Below, piece by piece: positions 54,838 through 64,000 of a stretch of 64,000 nucleotides of DNA (positions are counted from its first letter, which is position 1; every line of letters begins with the position of its first letter). The notes under the pieces were generated by a model. It saw only the letters and a program-made list of their open reading frames with translations. It ran no database searches and was not told the DNA's origin. Source of the DNA: Ambrosia x helenae (taxonomy: Eukaryota > Streptophyta > Magnoliopsida > Asterales > Asteraceae); contig CM061226.1 of NCBI GenBank assembly GCA_030844895.1, forward strand, positions 100,229,292 to 100,293,291, given 5' to 3'. The translations under genes and the position numbers were made by a program.

Positions 54838-57800
54838 TTGTAACGCCCCAAACCTCGTAAAACTTTGTAGTTATTAAACTATATGAAACATGGGGCTTAA
54901 CAAATGGATCAATGAAACACGTAGCTAGCACATAAATAATCTCGGTTGCCCCGTCAATAACGAACATATGTTAAATTAATACTAGAAGTTATGTGTTAAT
55001 GAATTATTACAATGAATCACTAGTAAGGGGGCTGATTATGACAATGTGGCAAAGATTGAAACCTGGTGGGTCAAAACAAAAGTGTGGGTGTGAACACACA
55101 CACACACTGGAAGTCGATTAAAACCCACCAAAAACACACACTTGAAGAGCTCTCAAGAAATCAGCCCCAAATCTTGCCAAAATCAAGAGTTCCTGCATAT
55201 GCATGATGAAAATTATTATCATCTAGTGCTCTATTCATCCTAAGGTAACTCTAGACCCTTTTATTTCATCCAAAACTATGGTATTTGGAAGATGGTGATT
55301 CTAAGGTTTATATAAAAGTGTGATTTCTTAGCATATATAGGTTTCTATGTGTTTACTAACATCAAAGAAACTATGATATGTGATAAAAGTTATATATTGC
55401 TTGATTCATGTGATTTAATTGAAACTTCAAGTATGTAAGAAGTGGGTTTTTAGTGCTAGACAAGAACCACACTTAGAGACTTGGGAATCATGTATAAATG
55501 TTGATGTTTTATTATATATATATATATATATAAACATGATTTGATGGTGAAATCAATATTTGATTGTGTAAGTAAGGCTATGGTAAAGTCATGAAATCTA
55601 AAAAGCTTAGAAAAGCTACTTATAAAATTGTGCACTCGAGGTGTTCGATAAAATGCTTGAATGAATGAAATTTCATGAAAATATATGATAATGATATAAT
55701 TGATATATGTGTTAAATTCGTTTTATGTGGAACCATGAAATGGACGCACAATGGATGAATAACTAAACACCTATGCGTATATAGCATGAAATAGGTGTGA
55801 AGTCGGAAAGCTCGGGAACCAAGGGAGGTAAAAGAATTAATGTTAGAAAGGCCGCGAGTAAGGTAAGTCACTCGATGACTTAATTCTTAATATGTCTCTA
55901 GTATGTTTATATGCTTAATTATACCTTTGTATATGCATTTGGGAATTAGACATTGAAATGTCACAAAAAGAAGCATAAATAAGATACACGATTCATAGAA
56001 GATTGCCTTAGATGAAGGATGTTAATATCCCATTTAGACTATCGGGTCAATTGGGTAAAAATGCTAGATAGACAATAGCTTAGGCCATGAGTTAACCTTA
56101 AGCCAGTAACGAAATCGTGCTAGTTGCTTGAGTGTATTCATAGGCTCAATGTTATCTACCTCAAGCTAGTCTAGAAGCAAAAAGGGCGCGAGCCAAGGTA
56201 AGTCATATCTATGACTTTGTAGGATATATATATATACATATATGCTCATGTTGGGTGTATAAATCATGGGTATATCTTTAGATGAGATGAGATTGTGATT
56301 TCCAAGGGTCATAAGAAAACATCGTGTTTAGATCACGTTGCAAGTCATAGTGACCGAGCGAACAAGACCGAGAGAAATGGCACATGTGGCCATGGACACG
56401 AGGCATCGCAAACCCGGTATAATTGCTTGGGCGGAGGTCACCTAGTCGAGTTGAGGCTTGATAAGCATAGAAAAATCATTACTAGGCCTTGGAAATCATA
56501 AAATCTTAAAAACTTGGATGTATGCAAAAGTTAACGGGTCAACATATTGATGGACATATAATTCAGGGTTCTTGGGTTAGAAACCGAACAAGGAATCTAA
56601 ACATATCTTTAATCATGTAAGAGGTACGTATTATGACCCATTAACAAGTCCCAAGAATCCCCGTAAATGGCCTTGAAGCTGCACTAAAAGTGTAGCTTGG
56701 TGCAAGAAAAAGTGTCACACCCTCAAATTCCACGTGCGGGGATTTACCGCGAGGCGCGTGACAAACCAGGATCTAAGTCAACGGTCACAATAAACGACAC
56801 TATATGATACGTAAAATGACATAAACAAACCATCAAGTTTTCATAAATCCATCGCTGCGGAAGCGTAACTTTATTACAACCCAAAATGTAAAAGTACGTA
56901 AGTCTGAAAAAGATAAGAAAATGCAAATGAATCCTAGACGCCGTGTGACTCCGTGCGCCTATGATAAGCTGCTACCTCAACGACCTGAGATAAACATGCT
57001 AAAAACGTCAGCAAATAATGCCGGTGAGTTCACAGGTTTTATATTAAATGTTTAAGTAATGAAAGCCATCATGTTATCACTATGTCAGAAATGATAGCGT
57101 TAGCTAGACGCATGAGTAATACTACTACGACCGGAAACCATTACAGACAACGATATATGATTTTTGCCCGAAACGATTATGCACTACCTCCAGTAGCGTT
57201 ATGACCGAGACAATATGCACCCGCCCGGCTCCCAGCCGACGGGTGGGGTCTGTCAGTCCCAATAGATCTATCCACATTTCCCCCGTTATGCCATCCAGCA
57301 TATTCATGGTTTCCCCGGGACTTTACGTATCGTATAGTATGTAAATGAATTAACACTAGTATAACATGATAATTTATGAAATAAGTATGAGCATGTGTCT
57401 CCCCCGAAATGTAAAACGTAAAGTGGGGCCGTGAAACTCACCTGATGCTGCTCCTCGCACTAAGACAAGTAAACCTGCTCAATAGACGGCACCAAATACC
57501 GGTGACCTATCATGACGAGCGTATAAGGTGTTAGACTAACAACCCGTAGGTTGATTAGTCCCTAGTAGTCCAGACCATAACCGTGTATATATGAAATGAT
57601 GTTTCAAACGTTTAACCGACCGCACCAGACAAGGCCCGACATCCCATTGGTGACCCGACATTCCACGTGTTAGATAAATACAAGACATCATGCCACATAT
57701 GCAATTAAACACTTAATACGCGCAATAGTTCACCTAGTCTAGCATAATGTCGGATTAACGCGCAAACAGGTCCGAACACGTGTTACTAAGTCATTGGGTG

Positions 57801-57894
57801 TATCCCCAGGTTCCTATCATGTTCCTAGGCGTCAAATCGTGTTCCGGGATGTTAAAATATACATACAGCAGCATTATACGCGATTAGGAATCAA

Positions 57895-58100
57895 ACTAGC
57901 ATTTAGGATTGTAAATGCTTAAGTATAGGCATTTAGGATTGTAAATGCCTTAAGTATAGGCATTTAGGATTGTAAATGCCTTAAGTATAGGCATTTAGGA
58001 TTGTAAATGCCTTAAGTATAGGCATTTAGGATTGTAAATGCTAGTAGAAGTAGCATTTAGGAATCAAACTAGCATTTAGGATTGTAAATGCTAGTAGTTG
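57895..58100. repeat. Tandem repeats GCATTTAGGATTGTAAATGC (about 32 bp) in solo LTR 2
   Basis: Six or more units, each an inverted repeat GCATTTA...TAAATGC around GGATTG, joined by CTTAAGTATAG in the central units. Confidence 0.9.
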
Positions 58101-58104
58101 AGGT

Positions 58105-58225
58105 GAATAGGCCTCTATTCGCCTATATATAGGCGATTAGGGTTTGTATTCGCCTGAACATTAGGCATTTAGGAGCCTACTCGCCTGAAGCCTCATGCGA
58201 GTAGGATCCTACTCGCCTCTGCAGT
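58105..58225 (-). repeat. GGCGA-type words and a TATA palindrome in solo LTR 2
   Basis: ATTCGCCTATATATAGGCGA (58117-58136) is a near-perfect palindrome. It is followed by repeated TTCGCCT/ACTCGCCT words to about 58220. Confidence 0.6.
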
Positions 58226-59008
58226 TCTGTAGTGCAATTTTGCGCGCCGAACACTCCAAATCAGATCCGAAACATGTAAAAACATCCAATAATCATCCTA
58301 ACACATTAACAAACATATTTCAAGCAAAACCCCTAAGTTTTCATCGTTCTAACAGTTCCGAATGCGAGTGTTTTTCCCAAAATAGTAACTTAGCATGTAA
58401 ACATCACATCAACATGCAAGAACTTGCCCTAAATAGCAATTATTCAGATTAAATCACATAACCACGTTGTCCGATAGCATCCTACTGTTCTAGCATCATC
58501 CTAGAGCAAACCCTAACATCAAACAATCAACAACACACTTCATAACATCCTTAATCATCCATAATCCTTCAAATGGGTCAAAACATCAAGTATCCATAAT
58601 ACACAACCAAAACCATTCAAACTCCTAGGACATCATCATACTAACTTGTAACAGCCATAAACATCATAATAACACAAAAACAACCATGATTAATCCTAAA
58701 AATTCTATCTTTAATCACATATAACACATATAACACATGTAAAGGCGTGGGTTTGTTTAAAAACGGTTTTAAATGGATTTTCAAAGACAAAAACGTTTAT
58801 AAGTCAGGTCTGGACTTTTAGGGCGTAAAACATAATCATTTAAAGGTTTGGGTTTGAAGAACACACCTTGTATTTAAGAGGAGATGATGGAATAAGCTTG
58901 AAAATGGTTGTTTTGATGTAAAAATAGGTTCCAGAGGGTGTTTGTGGGTTGAGATAGGTTATGGGACGGCTAGAGTTGTATAAATGATGTTTTAGAGGTC
59001 AAGGGTGG

Positions 59009-59185
59009 TATTTATAGGCGTTTTTGATCGTTCAAGGCATTTCAGGCGAGTACGCAGCAGTATAGGCGAGTAGGGCTGCTACTCGCATGAAACATCATGC
59101 GAATAGCCCCCTATTCGCCCCAATAACCTCCTACTCGCCTATAATACTGGCGATTAGGCTATCTCACACTAGCCTAATCGCCTAT
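59009..59185 (-). promoter_or_regulatory. Promoter region of solo LTR 2: TATA box and GGCGA repeats
   Basis: On the minus strand TATAAATACCACC (59016 downward) parallels TATAAATACCACA in solo LTR 1. Upstream of it (59030-59185) the words GGCGAGTA, GGCGAATA and GCGATTAGG recur several times, in the place where solo LTR 1 has GGGGCGAATGTGG repeats. Confidence 0.55.
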
Positions 59186-60376
59186 AGTCCATGTGTTCGT
59201 GTTTTTGGCGCGTTAAACCCTATTTTAACATATGTAATCACGTTTTCACATACCGACAAGCCACATAATGATTACCAACATATAATGCACGATAACTAAC
59301 ACGTTCCCACCCGATCACCAATTCCTGGGACTCGAGACTTGTGTGTGTGCGTTAAACCCGGCGATTCCACGAATCACCGATCCTTGTACACATGGTTATG
59401 GACTGACACCCAATGGTCCCTCGGACCATTGTAACGACTCCCGATGATTCCCGAATCATCGATACGACTCGACCGACCTGGTCAAGTATGATATTAAGTA
59501 GTTGTTTTCAATGTTTTCGTTGAGGTAGACTCGTATGTATGCAAAGTATGAAACGCATGTATGTAGAGTACGAAACGTATGTATGTAAAGTATGAAAAGT
59601 ATTAACCTAAATATGCCGGGTGTCACAAAAAGGGTAGTTTCTAACAGCAAGTTTACCCGCCGGGTAAAACACTCACCCACCCGGGTAAAGGTTCTGATAA
59701 AAAAGGGTAGTTTATAACAGCAGGTTTACCCGCCCGGGTAAAACACTTACTCGCCCGGGTAAAGGTTATGTAAAAATAAAAACTTCATTTTATTATTCTT
59801 TCAATACTAGACATTCATAATAACGTATTAATGGGTTATTTCCTCGCGTTTAACCCTCAGGTACTCTATTATACTGAATGGATGATGATCAAGAATTGAA
59901 CAAAGATCCGAACGCACAAGACTCGTCCGCTTCCGCAACTTTTGAGCTAAAAGGGTTATAAACTTAGTTTTGGAAGGTGCCATTGAAAACGTTTTCGCTA
60001 TTAAAATCATCGTACATATGTTTAAACCATGAGATACATGTGCAAATATTTTGTCAAAAACTCGTTGAGCTCTTAATGACGAAATCTCAAACATTCAAAT
60101 TAAGTTTATTAACTCGTATTTCTTCTCGTAATACCGCTTTAAACGGGGTGGGTCTTACATCACTAACATTTAAAAAATGTGAGAGGAAAATAAGGAAAAA
60201 ATATTAATTAACATATTTGAAATTTTAAGATAATATAGATATAGATTTTATTTAAAAATACATAATAAATAAATTTAAAAGAAAACTTCACATGATGCCA
60301 CATGGCACATTCGATGGGGGGTTGAGGCCTTCATGCCACCTCATACAAACTCAATTCTTTTATTATAAGTTATAGA

Positions 60377-61832
60377 TTATGCTATGTTTTAATTCATGTT
60401 TAAAATCCCAAAACTAATCTAAAAATCTTATAAAAATTATTTCAAGGTTATTAAACTCAAACTTTTTTTATAAAATAATTTTAATTTCCGAAAATTATTA
60501 TTTAATTACTCTTTTTGCATTTTATTTTTGTTTGAATCATAAATAATTCATTATAAATCCGTTTTAATCATTTTTATACCAAAAATTCACAAAAGTTATT
60601 TCTAATATTTTAGATCTGGAATATAAATTTTATTCTCATAAAAATATTATTTAAGTATTTTTAAGCAATTATTTTTTTTAAATAATAAACTCATAATAAA
60701 TCCATTTTACATCATTTTACCACCAAAATTTCACACAAATTATTTTATATAACTTAGATCAGAAATATCATTTTTATTTCTGTAAATGATAAATTTTATA
60801 ATATTTTTTAGTATTATTTACTTACTTGATTTAATATGGTTAATTGATTATTAAAATTTAAGTATGAAAAAAAAAACATTAAAAATTATTTTCACACATT
60901 ATTACCATTGTACGACAAACTTGAACCAAAGTTTTACCAAAAATTCTTTTATTGGAATTATTTTATTAATTTCCTTTTTATTACGTAGTTAAAAAAATCA
61001 TTTAAATAATAAACAATCGTCAATCCTCAAATTAGAAACCTTGGAATACCTATAGTCTAGAAAACTTAGACTTTTAAATTTTCCAACACTTTATTTTATT
61101 GCCTTGAACTAAGGGTAATACTTGGGATCTTTTGTGCTACGTTAGACTATTTTCAAGAGGTCAACACTTTTGCTAAGGTGAGTGTACATAGCCCCTTTTT
61201 ACTGTTTTACATTTTTGGCATGAAACATGTTTAAACATTTTTGATACAACAATAATTACTCATTCTCATTATGTTGAAACTTCTTGATTCATTTTGACTG
61301 TAACAAAAAGACACAGTACAATCATTAACATTGATCAAGCTGCATGTTTAGATTTTAGCGCTATAGGTCTGACAAACCCATCCTCCGCATAAATTCGGGG
61401 ATGATAAAAAACAGTTACACTTTTACTAACTTGCGAATTAGGTCTCAGTCGACACAAGGTTTGTTATACAAAAGACGCATTGTTACATGTCGGACTCATA
61501 CTCTTACATTATATAACTGTGATTGTTGTACAAACTATTGTTATCTATTACATTAAAAAAACCTATGTATTCTCACTAACTATTTATAGCTGACCCCCCC
61601 ATCTTTCCAACTTAACATGTTTCAGGTTTTATTTGCTATTGGAAGTTGTACAAGTCTTGGAACACGTAGGAGCTTTGGACCTAGTTTATATTAATCGACT
61701 TTTGTAATCATTACTTGTAAGGCAGATTGTAAATTGGTTAATATTATTCAACTTTCATTTAGTACCATGAGCTATTGAACAATCATCACTACGTGGCACC
61801 TCGATGTTTTCGCCATCGGTTGGGGTGTTACA
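60377..61832 (+). repeat. 5'-truncated LTR of Ty3/gypsy element F
   Basis: It ends CACCTCGATGTTTTCGCCAT then CGGTTGGGGTGTTACA like the LTRs of B, D and E. The left part is missing: it abuts Helitron 2. Its AT-rich body resembles the distal half of the other LTRs. Confidence 0.75.
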
Positions 61833-61835
61833 GAT

Positions 61836-61848
61836 TGGTATCAGAGCC
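61836..61848 (+). promoter_or_regulatory. Primer binding site of element F (initiator tRNA-Met)
   Basis: TGGTATCAGAGCC three bases after the LTR end, in the same context as in element B (GATTGGTATCAGAGCCATGG). Confidence 0.9.
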
Positions 61849-62106
61849 ATGGTTATAGGGAATTAGGTTATTAGAATAATAATCTAGTCTATAACACTAT
61901 GATTATAACCATTATTTGCTTCTCTTACTTACAACTCTACTTGTTTCTATTCTCCATCCCCATCCTACTTCTTATCCCTACCTTAGCCCCTACAAGATGA
62001 TTACTCTCCACCACTAGATCTACCCTTAGACGAATAGGACAGAATTCTCGGGTCCTAACCTGAACTACCTTGATAATCTCGTCGAAGCTCTATATTCTAA
62101 TAACGA

Positions 62107-62248
62107 ACACGTGCAATCTGAAAGGGTGAACGCCTGTATTATGAGTTTTCTGTCTAGGACTGGCATTGCGCATAAATCCCAATCAGACGAGGGACCCGGA
62201 TGCCTACCTGGGAATTCTCAGGATGAGTGTTCACTTATAGGCTAAAGC
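62107..62248 (+). promoter_or_regulatory. Conserved leader block upstream of gag (element F)
   Basis: The counterpart of 13275-13418 in element B, including CACGTGCAATCTG, AATCCCAATCAGACGAGGGA and TTCACTTATAGGCTAAAG. Confidence 0.5.
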
Positions 62249-62402
62249 ATGTCTTCACTATGTTATTAGCATCTAGAAACTTTGATAAGTCAATGTTATC
62301 GTTTATTCGTTTTAATTAATGAATAAGTGATTACACTCCTCATTATATCACATTACCATAATCTATGCCTCATTGAAATCTTCATTGTAATTCTTTCAGA
62401 AA

Positions 62403-63305
62403 ATGCCTCCTCGTCGCAGCACTCGCAATAACAACAACAACAACAGCAATGACCACAACAACAACAACAACAACAACAAATAGCAACAACAACCAGGATA
62501 ACGGTAATCCTGGCAATGCTCAAATCGCCGCGATCATCACCCAACAAATGGCTCAACAAATGGCGGCAGTACTCCCCAATTTAGTTGCCCAAATTTCTCA
62601 AGTAGTACATGGTAATGGCAACGGAAATGGAAACCACAATGGGAATGGGAATGGGAATGGCAATGGCAATGGAAATGGAAATGCTCACCCTGTTTGCACC
62701 CTCAAGCATTTCAACACTTGCAATCCTCCCAAGTTCAGCGGAGATAAAGGAGCCACTGGTCTTCTATAGTGGTTCGAAGGTATGGAAATACCTTCATCAA
62801 TAGCGAGTGCACTGACAACCTTAAAGTTTACTATGCTATGAGTGTCCTCCAAAAGCGGGCACTCACGTGGTGGAATGAAGAAAAACGAACTCGCGGAGCT
62901 GAAGTCGCGCTGGCTTTGACTTGGGAACAAGCCAAAGGCTTCATGAAGTCCGAATTCTGCCCTCGTAACGAAATAAAGAAATTGGAAGACGAGTTTCACG
63001 TTCTTGTTCAGGATAGTGGAGAAAACCTCGCCTATAACACCCGTTTCCATGAGATTATCCTATTACTACCTGATAAAGTCACTCCCCTACCTATTGCTAT
63101 CGAAAAATATATTGGTGGCTTACCCATGCAGATTCAGGACACGGTGTGGGGAAGGAACCCTGCTACCCTCGAAGAGGCCAAACGTCTAGCAGCTACCTTA
63201 ACTGACAATCACGTAAAGAACGGGACCTTATTTCGGAAAGGCAAGAAAGAAAGCATTGTAGCCGCAGTAACTATTGAGAACCAGAAACGCAAGACCAGGG
63301 ATCTT
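62403..63305 (+). pseudogene. gag: Ty3/gypsy gag of element F, broken and truncated
   Basis: The ATG at 62403 opens MPPRRSTRNN and enters an (AAC)n run that ends in a stop. The following sequence (AAIITQQMAQQMAAVLPNLV) is in another frame, reached by a repeat-length frameshift. Next are a Gly/Asn repeat (about 62612-62680) and a TAG at 62767-62769 in place of the Gln codon of the relatives. A one-base loss near 62785 moves the frame again, to the long segment 62769-63311. That segment has the Gag core (ALTWWNEEKRT, EFCPRNEIKKLEDEF, AIEKYIGGLP) and breaks off at 63305, before the zinc knuckles, where a copia LTR starts. There are thus at least three coding breaks plus a truncating insertion. 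It is clearly homologous to the gags at 13681 and 21686 but not functional. Confidence 0.85.
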
Positions 63306-64000
63306 TGTTAGGACAAAGAGGATTGGTGAAACCACTTTTGTAAACCTTAGTCTAATTCACTTCTGTCATTTTGGCTAAGTATAGAAGTATTGAAGAGAAG
63401 ACAAGAAACTGCTGATTAGAAGATATGAGAAGTGCTGAAGAAGCAGAAGTTCTGAAGTCCAAACCAGACAAGTTCACTTCAGAAGTACTGAAGACAAAAC
63501 TACTCTTCAGTAGTTTGTCCTTCATCAGCACTTAGCATCAGATATTTGCCACCGCCTTTTGCATCAGTAGTTTGTTGTTTATTATTACTTTTAGCTGTAT
63601 TTGTTTCTTTCAATGTTGCAACTTGTGCAACTTGTTTCTGTTGTTTCTGTACTTGCTTATTGGGCAAGATACATGCATGTAAACGTCTATAAATAGGAGG
63701 CTTCAACCTTCTATTTTAGATATTGATTTTAATAGAAAAATCCTTCAAACACTCTCATTGTTCTATTCCATTTCTGTATTTATTGTGAATCTTTCTAAGT
63801 ATCTAATTCTCATTTACAGCTTAGATTCATAATAAATACTTTGTCATTCATTAGTTTCAAACATCAAGGGGGAGTTATAACTCTGCCTTAGTGTAAAAAG
63901 TGTTGCTTTAACTTATAACATTCCGCTGTGCTTATAATCTGATTTACAAGGACTTGCTAAACACTTAAGTGTCAAGATAGCAAGTTCTTACTTAGCAAAA
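63306..64000 (+). mobile_element. Start of a probable Ty1/copia LTR, running off the window
   Basis: TGTTAGGACAAAGAGG interrupts gag abruptly at 63306. TATAAATA lies at 63688-63695, followed by a leader-like stretch with TTCTATTCCATTTCTG and repeated TTAGATTC-type AT-rich DNA. This is the usual layout of a plant copia LTR of under 1 kb. An inverted pair (GTGCTGAAGAAG near 63432, CTTCATCAGCAC near 63521) could form a hairpin upstream of the TATA box. The 3' end of the LTR, and any TSD matching ATCTT (63301-63305), lie outside the window. Confidence 0.6.

Larger units (their letters stand above)
56713..59627 (-). mobile_element. Solo LTR 2, 2915 bp
   Basis: On the plus strand TGTCACACCC...GGGTGTCACA with a perfect TSD AAAAG (56708-56712, 59628-59632). 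It belongs to the family of solo LTR 1, inverted. The same place in the LARD 5' LTR (about 50997-51002) lacks it, giving a direct view of the empty site. A minus-strand TATAAATA lies at 59016-59009. Confidence 0.92.
49114..60159 (+). mobile_element. LARD-type LTR retrotransposon without coding capacity (11 kb)
   Basis: LTRs TGTAACGCCCC...GGTGGGTCTTACA at 49114-51506 and 54839-60159, the latter holding solo LTR 2. A perfect TSD TCACT lies at 49109-49113 and 60160-60164. The 3.3-kb internal region has a primer site and polypurine tract but no gag or pol reading frame; it consists of tandem repeats. The visible LTR differences are mostly single transitions, one dropped repeat unit and a microsatellite length change, so it is young. 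Orientation comes from primer site and polypurine tract. A partner element must have supplied proteins. Confidence 0.9.
54839..60159 (+). repeat. 3' LTR of the LARD, split by solo LTR 2
   Basis: It is colinear with 49114-51506 up to 56712 and again from 59628, about 2.4 kb net. It has one more CCCGGG repeat unit than the 5' LTR and a shorter (TA)n run near 55513. Confidence 0.92.
47913..60376 (-). mobile_element. Non-autonomous Helitron 2, interrupted by a hAT MITE and a LARD
   Basis: On the minus strand it starts TCTATAACTTATAATAAAAG (60376) and ends with the hairpin CCCCGGGACAATCCCGGGG, then TAATCAGCTAA, followed by T (47913). It shares the interior with Helitron 1, for example ATAGCACTAT...GGAAAGAT and GTTAATTTGGTGTAATTTTT. 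Without insertions it is about 0.75 kb. It lies six bases from Helitron 1 in the same orientation. Confidence 0.7.

Noticed and set aside
57895..58100. Possible CRISPR-like array
   Set aside because: Units are uniform, with no unique spacers, inside a plant LTR: a simple tandem repeat.

Overview
The window is plant nuclear DNA: very AT-rich and almost entirely transposable elements, with one intact host gene, a two-exon R2R3-MYB on the minus strand (join 43554-44164, 46556-46688). The element types point to a eudicot: Ty3/gypsy elements with LTRs of about 2.5 kb and an initiator tRNA-Met primer site, large non-autonomous LTR elements, hAT and Tourist-like MITEs, and Helitrons. I suspect Asteraceae, but that is inference. 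There is no bacterial-type gene organisation, CRISPR array, rRNA or functional tRNA gene.

Layout. 1-5793: a chain of inverted-repeat elements (2392, 1856, 408 and 416 bp, plus the right end of another) separated only by (TA)n microsatellites and sharing a terminal signature (GGG, an AT-rich stretch, then GAAA/GAGAA and C residues). 6990-7680: a fold-back MITE. 9765-20226: a solo LTR (TSD ATTTG) split by a 7.7-kb gag-bearing Ty3/gypsy element, B (10253-17924, TSD ATTCG), whose pol is mostly deleted. 20707-36428: a second Ty3/gypsy element, D, with gag and no pol. Its 3' LTR holds a Tourist-like MITE and a 9.3-kb non-autonomous element G (24866-34194, TSD ACAAC) built as LTR-internal-LTR-internal-LTR. 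37247 to about 41.6 kb: the 3' end of a related element, E, on the minus strand.

41.7-47.0 kb: the MYB gene with TIR elements packed around and inside it (three hAT elements with exact 8-bp TSDs, two Tourist-like MITEs with 3-bp TSDs, two SINE-like sequences). 47016-60376: two head-to-tail Helitrons. The second contains a hAT MITE and an 11-kb LARD-type LTR element (49114-60159, TSD TCACT), whose right LTR is itself interrupted by a minus-strand solo LTR (56713-59627, TSD AAAAG). 60377-63305: a 5'-truncated Ty3/gypsy element F with a broken gag, cut at 63306 by the start of a probable Ty1/copia LTR that runs off the window.

No set of genes works together here. The information lies in insertion order, in non-autonomous retrotransposon structure and in non-coding modules kept between elements: tRNA-like A/B boxes inside LTRs, a conserved gag leader, and a TATA-bearing 3' module shared by D and E. 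All boundaries come from reading terminal motifs and target-site duplications by eye; no database search was possible, so lineage names are provisional.
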